Positions 6,044-13,977 of a stretch of DNA of 33,330 nt are shown here, one piece after another. The stretch spans positions 1 through 33,330 of the forward strand of contig JALRJE010000100.1 in NCBI GenBank assembly GCA_023268965.1. The letters run 5' to 3'. Each line of letters starts with the position of its first letter. The first letter of the stretch is position 1. Source of the stretch: Crocinitomicaceae bacterium (GTDB lineage Bacteria; Bacteroidota; Bacteroidia; Flavobacteriales_D; Crocinitomicaceae). Under the pieces are notes generated by a model. It worked only from the letters and a program-made list of their open reading frames with translations, was not told the origin of the DNA and did no database searches. Position numbers and translations under genes: made by a program.

Positions 6044-8812
6044 TTAACGCAAAAGAGTTACATGCCCCGACACATTGATGATTTCATCGGTATTGAGCGT
6101 TTTAAAATCAATGCTGTAAGTGTAGGTTCCTTCAGGAGCGTTATAAATATCAATTTTACCATCCCAACCGCCTTTTGAATCATAGGATTCAAACACGACC
6201 TGCCCCCATCTATTAAAGATCGTAAGGTGGTAATTTTTTGGGTCAAACCCTGAGGTAAAAATGGGGGTAAATACATTATTTAATGCATCTCCATCGGGAG
6301 TAAATGTATTCGGAATATAATAAATGATGCCTCCTTTGATTTGAATTTGCAGCTGACTCTCGGCTGTACAGCCTTCTGCACTTTCCACTTGGAGCGTCAC
6401 GGTATATGTTTGATCTTCGACAAAAGGATACGTGTAATCAAATTGGTTTTGACTACTTTCTAGGATGATCCCATCCCCAAAATCCCATATGCTCGTACTT
6501 GCATTTACTGCGTTAGATGAAAAAGATACCGTCGGGTCATCGTTGGTCAGGATCAGCGGGCTTGCTGTAAAATTGGCACTGGGCTGCGGGTAAACAGTGA
6601 CTGTTGTACTTGCAGAATCAATACAACCAAAAATATTGGCTCCAACAACCGAATAAAGCGTGGTTTGAGAAGGGCTTACCTGTATGGTAGTCCCACTTAA
6701 TAATGGCTCATTCCAAGTATATGTTGTTGCGCCACTTACCTCTAAAGTTGCAGAAAAACTTGGGCAAATTCCTTGATCTGGCGTTAATTCTAAAAGCGGA
6801 GCCGGATGAACAATAATAGATAAATTGACGCTGTCTTGGCAACCCTCTATACTTGTTCCAACCACTTGGTACGTTCCTGAAAGAGGAAAAAGGACTTCTT
6901 GCTGAGCTGATCCAGCGCTTAAAGCTACCGGACCGCTCCATGCATAACTTGGAGCACCTGTTGCATTGAGTAACAAGGTATCATAAGCACACAACGTGGT
7001 GGCGTTGGCGTTGAGGTTCATTAGGGGTAAAGGTGCTACAACGATCGTAAAATTGTCTGTGTAATTGCACAATAGTGTGTCAATTGCAGTTACTTGGTAA
7101 GTCGTGGTTTGAGCAGGGCTCACAACGAGTTGAGGACTAATAATTGGCAGCGTTGTGTTTGGAGCAAGCCAGGCATAGGTAATGTTACTGAAGTTGCTTA
7201 CGGGTAAAATATCGACCTGAGTGCCCAAACATATGAGTGTATCATTGATGTCAAAAATTGGTGTTTGCGAAATGGCAATATGAATAGTGGTAATGGAATC
7301 GCAGCCCCCGGTCGTCGAGGATGAATCTATATATACTCCAGTTTGGGCGTAGGTATTCCCGTTGTAGATAAACGGACCGCCATTACAAAGGGTATCTTGA
7401 ATCAGTGTTTGATAAGCAGGTAGAATGGTAACATCTATTTGGTCAGTGGCAGTGCAAGCCATGGTATTGGAGGTATCCGTAACAGTGAGCGTATAAGTTT
7501 GAACAATTGGCCAACCCGTATTGATATTACTTAATTGAGCCGTTGGATTGGCCATATTTACTGCACTTAAGCCGCTTGTAGGAGACCAACTATACGAGAG
7601 TCCCGGCTGCTGAAAAGAACCGATAAGTGCAGGCTCTCCTGAACAAACGGTGAGGTCTTGCCCAGCACTGATAAGGGGAGTAGACCCTAGTGTGAGGTTG
7701 AGTGTTACAATAGAATCACAACCATGAATAGTAGTTAGCGTATCATTATATAGACCCGGCTGGGTTAGCACTTGTCCGTTAAACGTATACTGCCCCGTAC
7801 AAGAGCTTTGGTTACTCGTTAGGGAATATTCAGGTTGAATGGTGACCACAATTTGATCAGTTGTGGGGCACAAACCTGGTGCACTTGCCAAAGATGTTGT
7901 AACGGTATAGGTTTGGGAAATTGGCGCTCCGGTTGTGTTTGGCACGGATACCACCGGATTGGCTGCGGTGGCAGACGACAAGCCGGTTGCGGGTGTCCAG
8001 TTGTAAACCTGACCTGCAACGGCTGTAGCACCAATAGTAACGGCTTCATTCGAACAGGTAGTGACATCAACACCGGCGTTCGACTGTGCCTGATCGGTGT
8101 AAATGATGACATTTCGTATGGAGTGTTGGTCATTTGCACCACCTGTACTTGCGGTAAAGCCCATGTAACCCGTGAAGCCCACTGGAAAATTGGCCGTTAG
8201 GTATTGAATATTATTGATAAATAGGGTGATTAAGCCATTGTCATAGGTGATTTTGGCTGGCTGATACGAATTGCTGCGGATGAAATTCAAGTTGCCCGTG
8301 TTGTTTTCGAGTTTAACGATACCAGCTGCACATTCGTTGTAACCAATTCCGCTATAGATCTGTAATTCAGGGTTCGGGCCACCGCAGTTGTTCCAGGTGT
8401 CTAACACCACCTTTAAACCATTTGCTGTTCCAGGAATTCCAACACCCCCTCCGCTCACAAATCCGGTAGGCGGAACACTCAAAAAACAAAAGGCCAAGCC
8501 ATCGGCAGCGCTCCCGCCCCAAATTCTGTAGTCGAATTCGACGGTCCACTTTTGGCATACAGACAGGTTGATCGGCGTATTGTAAAATATACCCCCCGAT
8601 TGGTTGCCAAATGCGTTGGTCAATACAAGCTCATTAAGAAAATTATCGACGTCACCAGGGGTGTCTCCGATAGTGGCGTTGCCATTTAGATTCCAACCAG
8701 TAGTACTCATCAAAGGAGAGCCTGAAAGCTGACCAAACACATAAGTTTGTGCCTGCAAATAATTGAAAAATAGCGAACTAACAATAAAAATTAAAAAGAA
8801 AAAAACTCTCAT
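6044..8812 (-). CDS. Secreted L-type lectin / Ig-like / PKD protein with gliding-motility-type C-terminal domain
   Basis: A 922-residue predicted type IX secretion substrate. Residues 1-21 are a signal peptide (NYLQAQ). Residues about 22-240 resemble the bacterial L-type (legume-like) lectin fold: FDYRIWGGSAADGLAF, then KVVLDTWNN, and LTLFINN-like strands near 194-201. Two tandem A-B units follow (about 245-377 and 382-515), each an Ig-like module with YNW/YSWSP..GLS..NP followed by a CDSI-T-L/I module. Three more Ig-like modules (about 515-593, 595-670, 672-742) precede a PKD domain (744-827, IWDFGDG) and a CHU_C sorting domain (830-922: YIPNTFTPDGDALNN, FNRWGQVVFES, GGWDGK). It has its own -7 box and is first gene of a two-gene unit. 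A carbohydrate-binding surface adhesin is inferred; the ligand is unknown. Confidence 0.85.
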   Translation of the reverse strand: MRVFFFLIFIVSSLFFNYLQAQTYVFGQLSGSPLMSTTGWNLNGNATIGDTPGDVDNFLNELVLTNAFGNQSGGIFYNTPINLSVCQKWTVEFDYRIWGGSAADGLAFCFLSVPPTGFVSGGGVGIPGTANGLKVVLDTWNNCGGPNPELQIYSGIGYNECAAGIVKLENNTGNLNFIRSNSYQPAKITYDNGLITLFINNIQYLTANFPVGFTGYMGFTASTGGANDQHSIRNVIIYTDQAQSNAGVDVTTCSNEAVTIGATAVAGQVYNWTPATGLSSATAANPVVSVPNTTGAPISQTYTVTTSLASAPGLCPTTDQIVVTIQPEYSLTSNQSSCTGQYTFNGQVLTQPGLYNDTLTTIHGCDSIVTLNLTLGSTPLISAGQDLTVCSGEPALIGSFQQPGLSYSWSPTSGLSAVNMANPTAQLSNINTGWPIVQTYTLTVTDTSNTMACTATDQIDVTILPAYQTLIQDTLCNGGPFIYNGNTYAQTGVYIDSSSTTGGCDSITTIHIAISQTPIFDINDTLICLGTQVDILPVSNFSNITYAWLAPNTTLPIISPQLVVSPAQTTTYQVTAIDTLLCNYTDNFTIVVAPLPLMNLNANATTLCAYDTLLLNATGAPSYAWSGPVALSAGSAQQEVLFPLSGTYQVVGTSIEGCQDSVNLSIIVHPAPLLELTPDQGICPSFSATLEVSGATTYTWNEPLLSGTTIQVSPSQTTLYSVVGANIFGCIDSASTTVTVYPQPSANFTASPLILTNDDPTVSFSSNAVNASTSIWDFGDGIILESSQNQFDYTYPFVEDQTYTVTLQVESAEGCTAESQLQIQIKGGIIYYIPNTFTPDGDALNNVFTPIFTSGFDPKNYHLTIFNRWGQVVFESYDSKGGWDGKIDIYNAPEGTYTYSIDFKTLNTDEIINVSGHVTLLR
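7268..8080 (-). repeat. Tandem A-B-A-B protein-coding repeat in the lectin-type gene
   Basis: Residues about 245-377 and 382-515 are two diverged copies of the same two-module unit, period about 137 residues (411 nt). Each copy begins AG.D.T.CS.E...IG, contains GLS...ANP and QTYT.T, passes through C..TDQI.VTI, and ends in a short module with FNG/YNG and GCDSI. Divergence is large, so it is visible in protein rather than DNA. Confidence 0.75.
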
Positions 8813-8832
8813 CGGATTTCAAACGTTATAAA

Positions 8833-8840
8833 CAAAGATA
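8833..8840 (-). promoter_or_regulatory. Putative -7 promoter box for the lectin/glycine-rich operon
   Basis: CAAAGATA on the plus strand reads TATCTTTG on the minus strand, an exact TAnnTTTG match, 20 nt before the ATG at 8812. The predicted leader is about 16 nt. No clear TTG element is seen at the expected upstream distance. Confidence 0.55.
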
Positions 8841-8864
8841 GGTTGCTAAATTTAATAATTTTAA

Positions 8865-8895
8865 TTGCTTTTTATGATTACTTAGTGTAAATTTG
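8865..8895 (+). promoter_or_regulatory. Bacteroidota-type promoter for zwf-pgl-edd
   Basis: TTG at 8865-8867 and TAAATTTG at 8888-8895 are spaced by 20 nt, matching TTG-N20-TAnnTTTG. The zwf ATG at 8918 is 22 nt downstream. With the opposing box at 8833-8840 this makes a compact divergent promoter region between the surface-protein operon and the glucose-6-phosphate operon. Confidence 0.7.
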
Positions 8896-8917
8896 ACACA
8901 TACTAAACCCAAATGGC

Positions 8918-10405
8918 ATGAAAGCCCCTACGAACCACAACCCCCATCAAGAACGTTTCGAGCCCTTCAATATTGTTGTTTTTGGCGGTGACGGAGACCT
9001 CTCCATACGCAAAATATTACCCGCTATTTTTCATCGAGATTTAGATGGGCAGCTCAACACCCCTTATAGCGTCATTGCCATTACCCGAAGAGACCCCAAT
9101 ATCCAAGCATTTCACGAAAAGCTCATTCCTTTCTTAGAAGTGAGTGACCACCACAAATATAGCCGAGAAGAAATCGAAAAATTCCTCAAAAAATTAGTCA
9201 TCATTAAGGCAGAAGCTCCGCTACCTGAGGCCTACACCGAACTCAAGAAGTATATTGAACAATTTCCGGAAAGACAAAATATATACTACTATTCGACGCC
9301 GTCCTCCGCTTTTGGCCCCATTACACAAACATTAAAAGCTTGTGGTTTGGTCAACGAGCGCAGCAAGGTTGTTTTAGAGAAGCCACTCGGACACTCTTTG
9401 GCTTCGTCAAATGCTATTAATTCAGAAATTACCCAAGCCTTTGAGGAGCACCAAATTTACCGAATTGACCACTATTTAGGTAAAGAAACCGTACAGAACC
9501 TCATGGTTTTGCGCTTTGCAAACAACCTATTTGAACGCGCCTGGAATGCAGAAAATATTGAGAGTGTGCAAATAACAGTAGCCGAAAGCTTAGGTGTGGA
9601 AAAAAGAGCATCCTATTATGATCAGTCCGGAGCCCTACTCGACATGGTACAAAATCACTTGCTCCAACTTTTGTGTTTGGTTGCTATGGAACCACCTGTT
9701 GCCCTAGAGGCCGACGAAGTGCGCAACGAAAAGCTAAAAGTATTGAAAGCACTTCGCCCGCTCAACAAAAAAACCGTGGAGCGCGATACCGTTAAAGGAC
9801 AATACACCCGCGGCAAATCCAACGGTATTCAAGTGAATAGCTACCTCGAAGACATCGAAAAGTACGATTCCAAAACAGAGACCTTCGTCGCTATCAAAAC
9901 CTACGTAGACAACTGGCGTTGGAAAGGCGTTCCGTTTTTATTGCGCACAGGAAAGCGCATGATCAAACGGTATTCAGAAATTGTCATCAATTTTAGAGAG
10001 GTAAAGCATAATATTTTCCCATCAAAAGAAAAACTCAACAACAATAAACTGATCATTCGCCTACAACCAGAGGAACGCATAGAGCTCATCCAAATGACCA
10101 AAATCCCAGGCCCAGGTGGTTATCGTTACAAGCCAATTGCACTTAAACTCGATTTTACAGACTCCTTTAAAGAACGATTCCCGGAGGCCTACGAACGTTT
10201 AATTGTAGATGTGATTCGCGGTAACCAAACGCTATTCATGCGTCAAGACGAACTACAAGCCGCCTGGACCTGGATAGAGTCTGTTACAAGCAGCTGGAAA
10301 AGCGCAAATATGCCAAATGTACTTTACGAAGCCGGGACCTGGGGCCCTGGCGACGACATCCTAGATGACCACGAATCATGGATTACCAAAACCTGGAGAG
10401 AATGA
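8918..10405 (+). CDS. zwf: Glucose-6-phosphate 1-dehydrogenase
   Basis: A cytoplasmic enzyme of 495 residues (normal length) that oxidises glucose-6-phosphate to 6-phosphogluconolactone with NAD(P)+. The N-terminal Rossmann fingerprint is GGDGDLSIRK (residues 23-32). The substrate-binding and catalytic signature RIDHYLGKE spans 182-190, with H185 and K189. Later segments such as VPFLLRTGKRM (about 345-355) and the C-terminal W-rich region are also typical. The finger has Asp25 where many family members have Ser, Thr or Lys. It is the first gene of a three-gene unit: its TGA overlaps the pgl ATG as ATGA, implying translational coupling. Confidence 0.97.
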   Translation: MKAPTNHNPHQERFEPFNIVVFGGDGDLSIRKILPAIFHRDLDGQLNTPYSVIAITRRDPNIQAFHEKLIPFLEVSDHHKYSREEIEKFLKKLVIIKAEAPLPEAYTELKKYIEQFPERQNIYYYSTPSSAFGPITQTLKACGLVNERSKVVLEKPLGHSLASSNAINSEITQAFEEHQIYRIDHYLGKETVQNLMVLRFANNLFERAWNAENIESVQITVAESLGVEKRASYYDQSGALLDMVQNHLLQLLCLVAMEPPVALEADEVRNEKLKVLKALRPLNKKTVERDTVKGQYTRGKSNGIQVNSYLEDIEKYDSKTETFVAIKTYVDNWRWKGVPFLLRTGKRMIKRYSEIVINFREVKHNIFPSKEKLNNNKLIIRLQPEERIELIQMTKIPGPGGYRYKPIALKLDFTDSFKERFPEAYERLIVDVIRGNQTLFMRQDELQAAWTWIESVTSSWKSANMPNVLYEAGTWGPGDDILDDHESWITKTWRE

Positions 10406-11067
10406 TCACTTTTGAGTCGAAAGCACAGTTAGAAAAAGCCTTAGCTACCCAAATTTCCTCTGATTTATCGAGCGCTATTCAACAAAATGGAAGCGCCACA
10501 CTCCTGCTCTCAGGCGGAAGCACTCCGAGTGGTGTTTATCGCTTGTTGTCAACATTTGACATCGACTGGAATCAGGTTACTATTGGTCTTGTCGATGAAA
10601 GGTTTGTTGCCGCAGATAGTCCCTTCTCGAACTACAAATTACTCAACGAAACAATTGCTGCCAATTCAGCAAAAAATGTGGTCATCCACCCAATGGTTGT
10701 CGATGCTGACAACTATGAAGAAAATCTCAAAAAAAGTGAAGCAGTATACCGTATTTTTACGGACCCAGATGTTTGTCTTTTGGGTATGGGCCCTGACGGC
10801 CATACAGCCTCTATTTTTCCAAATGACCTCGCATCTGAACAGGCAGTCTTTGATGAAAGGAGCTTGCTTTCTAATACGAATGCTCCTTCAGAACCAACAC
10901 AGCGCATTACTTTCAATGGGCCAGTACTGAGAAGAACCAAATCGTTGTATTTAATGATTACCGGTGCGCAGAAAAAAGATATTTTTGATAATAGTGCTGC
11001 ACTTGACCTGCCCATTGCTCAATTTAAAGAAGCCCTCAAAGCCACTTATTATACCTCTGCAACATGA
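10402..11067 (+). CDS. pgl: 6-phosphogluconolactonase
   Basis: A 221-residue enzyme of the glucosamine-6-phosphate isomerase/6-phosphogluconolactonase superfamily that hydrolyses 6-phosphoglucono-lactone. Visible motifs are LLSGGSTPSGVYRLL (phosphate-binding loop), GLVDERFV..DSPFSNY and LLGMGPDGHTASIFP, which carries the catalytic-site His. I place the start at 10402 rather than at the in-frame ATG at 10378. The later ATG makes the usual ATGA overlap with the zwf stop, has a purine-rich GGAGAG just upstream, and removes an unsupported eight-residue extension. The edd ATG overlaps its stop in the same way at 11064-11067. Confidence 0.95.
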   Translation: MITFESKAQLEKALATQISSDLSSAIQQNGSATLLLSGGSTPSGVYRLLSTFDIDWNQVTIGLVDERFVAADSPFSNYKLLNETIAANSAKNVVIHPMVVDADNYEENLKKSEAVYRIFTDPDVCLLGMGPDGHTASIFPNDLASEQAVFDERSLLSNTNAPSEPTQRITFNGPVLRRTKSLYLMITGAQKKDIFDNSAALDLPIAQFKEALKATYYTSAT

Positions 11068-12863
11068 TTCATCCCAAAATTGCCGAAATCACCGCTCGCA
11101 TTATTGAAAGAAGTGCTATAACACGCCTAGAATATTTGGAACAAATTGACGCTGCCTTTAAAGAAGGCGTGCACAGAAGCACCCTCAATTGCGGTAATTT
11201 AGCACACGGATTTGCAGCTTGTAACCAGCACGATAAAAGCGCTTTAGCTGCCGATATCATTCCGAATCTTGGAATTATCACCGCTTACAACGATATGCTC
11301 TCTGCCCATCAGGTCTATGAAGATTATCCAAAAGCCATTAAACAGTATGCCAATGAATTTGGTGCAGTTGCGCAAGTTGCCGGTGCTGTACCCGCCATGT
11401 GCGACGGTGTAACCCAAGGGCAACCCGGCATGGAACTCTCGCTGTATAGCAGAGACGTCATTGCACTCTCCTCCGCTATAGGACTCTCACACAACATGTT
11501 TGACGCAGCAGTTTATTTAGGTATCTGTGACAAAATTGTTCCGGGCCTAATGATGAGCGCCCTACGTTTTGGTCACTTACCTGCTGTTTTTATGCCAGGT
11601 GGGCCAATGCCAAGCGGTATCAGCAACGAAGAAAAGTCTCAGATTAGACAGGCTTATGCCGAAGGTAAAATTGGACGTGAAGAATTACTAAAGGGTGAAT
11701 CCGACTCCTACCATTCTCCAGGCACTTGTACATTCTACGGAACGGCAAACAGCAACCAAATGCTCATGGAAATCATGGGTCTGCACTTACCGGGTTCTAG
11801 TTTTGTCAATCCAAACACGCCGCTGCGCGATCTTTTGAATAAAGAAGCGGTAAAAGTAGCCGTAGCAAATGTAAAAATTGGAAAAGAGCGCAGCTTAGCC
11901 AAATTATTTGATGAAAAGACGGTGGTGAATGGCATCATTGGCCTACTTGCCACAGGCGGTTCTACCAATCATACCATACACCTCATTGCCATTGCAAGAG
12001 CAGCAGGCATCATTATCAATTGGGACGATATGTCCGATTTATCTGCAATTGTTCCGCTCATTACGCGCATGTATCCAAATGGTGCTGCTGACGTCAATCA
12101 TTTCCATGCAGCTGGCGGAATGGGCTTTGTGATCAGAACACTATTAGACCATCAACTTTTACATGAAGACGTCCAAACCATCATTGGAAAAGGTTTGCGC
12201 GCTTACACGCAAGAACCTAAAATAAAAGACGGCGAACTCGTTTGGGAAGAAGGTGCTGCACAATCTTTGAATTTATCGATCATTAGGCCCGCCAACGAGC
12301 CATTTACTGCAGATGGTGGCATCAAGTTACTCAAGGGTAATTTGGGTAGAGCTGTGATCAAAACAGCTGCTGTTGCACCCGAACACCGTATTGTAGAAGC
12401 ACCCGCTATTGTATTTCACCAACAAGCTGATCTTATAGCTGCTTTCAAAAGAGGTGAACTCGACAAAGATTTCATTGCTGTAGTTCCTTTTCAAGGACCT
12501 AAATTTAACGGTATGCCAGAATTACACAGTCTTACTCCTACGCTCACTATTCTTCAAAAGAAAGGATACAAAGTGGGCTTGATAACCGACGGGCGCATGT
12601 CAGGAGCTTCAGGAAAAGTACCTGCAGCTATTCACCTCACTCCAGAAGCATATGATGGTGGTCTAATCGGTAAAATACAAACTGGAGACCAACTGCGCTT
12701 AGACAGCGAAAATGGAATATTAGAAGTGCTTCAAGGAGAAACAGTAGGAGCCAGAGCCTCTGTACAAAAAGCAAGCCAACAGTTTGGTTTTGGCAGAGAA
12801 CTTTTTGCAAAACTCAGATCAGGTGTCAGTTTAAGCGAAGAAGGCGCGTCATTTATCGTATAA
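11064..12863 (+). CDS. edd: Phosphogluconate dehydratase (Entner-Doudoroff)
   Basis: A 599-residue member of the IlvD/Edd dehydratase family that converts 6-phosphogluconate to 2-keto-3-deoxy-6-phosphogluconate using an Fe-S cluster. The choice of Edd over IlvD rests on the characteristic segments LGIITAYNDMLSAHQ, CDGVTQGQPGMELSLYSRD, LGICDKIVPG (Cys ligand region), LPAVFMPGGPMPSG and TDGRMSGASGKVPAAIH, on length, and on linkage to zwf and pgl. Expected cluster cysteines are seen in the CDGVTQG and GICDKIV segments. It is the last gene of the operon. The next gene is convergent, and no eda (KDPG aldolase) follows. Confidence 0.93.
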   Translation: MIHPKIAEITARIIERSAITRLEYLEQIDAAFKEGVHRSTLNCGNLAHGFAACNQHDKSALAADIIPNLGIITAYNDMLSAHQVYEDYPKAIKQYANEFGAVAQVAGAVPAMCDGVTQGQPGMELSLYSRDVIALSSAIGLSHNMFDAAVYLGICDKIVPGLMMSALRFGHLPAVFMPGGPMPSGISNEEKSQIRQAYAEGKIGREELLKGESDSYHSPGTCTFYGTANSNQMLMEIMGLHLPGSSFVNPNTPLRDLLNKEAVKVAVANVKIGKERSLAKLFDEKTVVNGIIGLLATGGSTNHTIHLIAIARAAGIIINWDDMSDLSAIVPLITRMYPNGAADVNHFHAAGGMGFVIRTLLDHQLLHEDVQTIIGKGLRAYTQEPKIKDGELVWEEGAAQSLNLSIIRPANEPFTADGGIKLLKGNLGRAVIKTAAVAPEHRIVEAPAIVFHQQADLIAAFKRGELDKDFIAVVPFQGPKFNGMPELHSLTPTLTILQKKGYKVGLITDGRMSGASGKVPAAIHLTPEAYDGGLIGKIQTGDQLRLDSENGILEVLQGETVGARASVQKASQQFGFGRELFAKLRSGVSLSEEGASFIV

Positions 12864-12882
12864 AGATTTCTTCGATTATTAC

Positions 12883-13899
12883 CTATTGAACGCTCGTATT
12901 TTCTTTCCAAATCAGCGAAGCAAGTACGGAGATCACCAAAGCACCTAATACGATAAGCAGAGAAATACTTGCTTCAATATGGAAAAATGGAGCCATTAAC
13001 ATTTTCAGCCCAATAAAACTCAATATAAAAGCCAAACCATATTTGAGTTTGGAGAACATATGAATAGAGTTTGCCAACAGAAAGTACATTGAACGCAAAC
13101 CTAGAACAGCAAAAATATTTGAGGTATAAAGGATAAGCGGGTCATTTGGCGCAATCGCAAATATGGCCGGAATGGAGTCAATGGCAAAAATAAGATCGGT
13201 GGTTTCGATAACCATCAGGACTAAGAACAATTTTGTTGCAAAGCGCTTTGTTCCCCTTTTAATAAAAAAGTGGGCATCGTGATAGTTTTTGGTAACCGGC
13301 AAGACCTTTCTTAATAATCGAGCACCCAGACTATTATTGAAATCTTTTTGTGTATCGTCAGCCCCTTCGCTTAGCGATTTAACACCAGCATACACCAAGA
13401 AAGCCCCAAAAATGGTGAGAATTAGGTTTGGTCGGAAGAAAAAACCTGGTTGCGCATGCGCACCTTGATCGAGGCTAAACTGATAACCAAACAATTCAAA
13501 TGCGGGTAAGTACGTGAGTTTGATCAGGCCAATACCTGAAAAGATAAAAATTGCTCTAAAAACCAACGCACCAATAATGCCCCAAAATAAAACGCGGTGT
13601 TGGAGTTTTCCTTCCAATTTAAAGAACTTGAAGACAAGGATAAAGACGAACATGTTGTCTACGGAGAGTGCTTCTTCAATCCAATAGGCAGACTGATACT
13701 CAGCAAACTTTGCAAAACCCATTTGCAGCCAAATAAGCGCGCTAAAACCCATCGATAAACCAATCCAGATGAGTGTCCAGCGTAGCGCTTCTTTATTGGA
13801 TATTTGGTGTGTTTTTTTATTGGCGAGGCCCAAATCGATAACGAGCATCGTTATAATAACCACCACAAAAATAGCCAGCAACCAAGGGTTGAAATTCAT
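12883..13899 (-). CDS. TerC/Alx-family integral membrane protein
   Basis: A 338-residue multi-pass inner-membrane protein of the TerC family, whose members are implicated in tellurite resistance or metal-ion (Mn2+) export. Several hydrophobic helices are visible from residue 5 onward. The family's two acidic transmembrane motifs are present: EEALSVDNMFVFI (about 75-87) and ETTDLIFAIDSIPAIFAI (about 233-250). The short interhelix loop containing TKRFATKLF lies before the second. A -7 box lies 17 nt before the start. The gene is convergent with edd after only 19 nt, and no terminator hairpin is visible between them. Substrate is not determinable from sequence. Confidence 0.9.
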   Translation of the reverse strand: MNFNPWLLAIFVVVIITMLVIDLGLANKKTHQISNKEALRWTLIWIGLSMGFSALIWLQMGFAKFAEYQSAYWIEEALSVDNMFVFILVFKFFKLEGKLQHRVLFWGIIGALVFRAIFIFSGIGLIKLTYLPAFELFGYQFSLDQGAHAQPGFFFRPNLILTIFGAFLVYAGVKSLSEGADDTQKDFNNSLGARLLRKVLPVTKNYHDAHFFIKRGTKRFATKLFLVLMVIETTDLIFAIDSIPAIFAIAPNDPLILYTSNIFAVLGLRSMYFLLANSIHMFSKLKYGLAFILSFIGLKMLMAPFFHIEASISLLIVLGALVISVLASLIWKENTSVQ

Positions 13900-13915
13900 T
13901 TAAAAAACGTTTATA

Positions 13916-13923
13916 CAAAGATA
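13916..13923 (-). promoter_or_regulatory. Putative -7 promoter box for the terC-like gene
   Basis: CAAAGATA on the plus strand reads TATCTTTG on the minus strand, an exact TAnnTTTG match, 16 nt from the ATG at 13899. It directly abuts and partly overlaps the T-rich tail of the subtilase terminator. No TTG element is seen at the expected distance. Confidence 0.5.
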
Positions 13924-13956
13924 AAAAGAAAGCCACATGAAGTTCATGTGGCTTTC
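13921..13956 (-). terminator. Rho-independent terminator of the S8 peptidase gene
   Basis: A perfect 14-bp inverted repeat (13928-13941 with 13943-13956, core AAGCCACATGAA/TTCATGTGGCTT) is followed on the minus strand by TTTTTAT (13927-13921). It lies 22 nt after the subtilase stop codon. The plus-strand flank is also A/T-rich but lacks a T run, so the hairpin acts for the minus-strand gene. Confidence 0.85.
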
Positions 13957-13977
13957 GATAATAAGTAAAAGAAAATC

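Noticed and set aside
7835-8200. A 121-codon plus-strand frame rich in Cys and Gly
   Set aside because: It is fully antisense to the lectin-type gene, whose modules are continuous across the region; the composition reflects the complement of Thr/Pro/Val codons.
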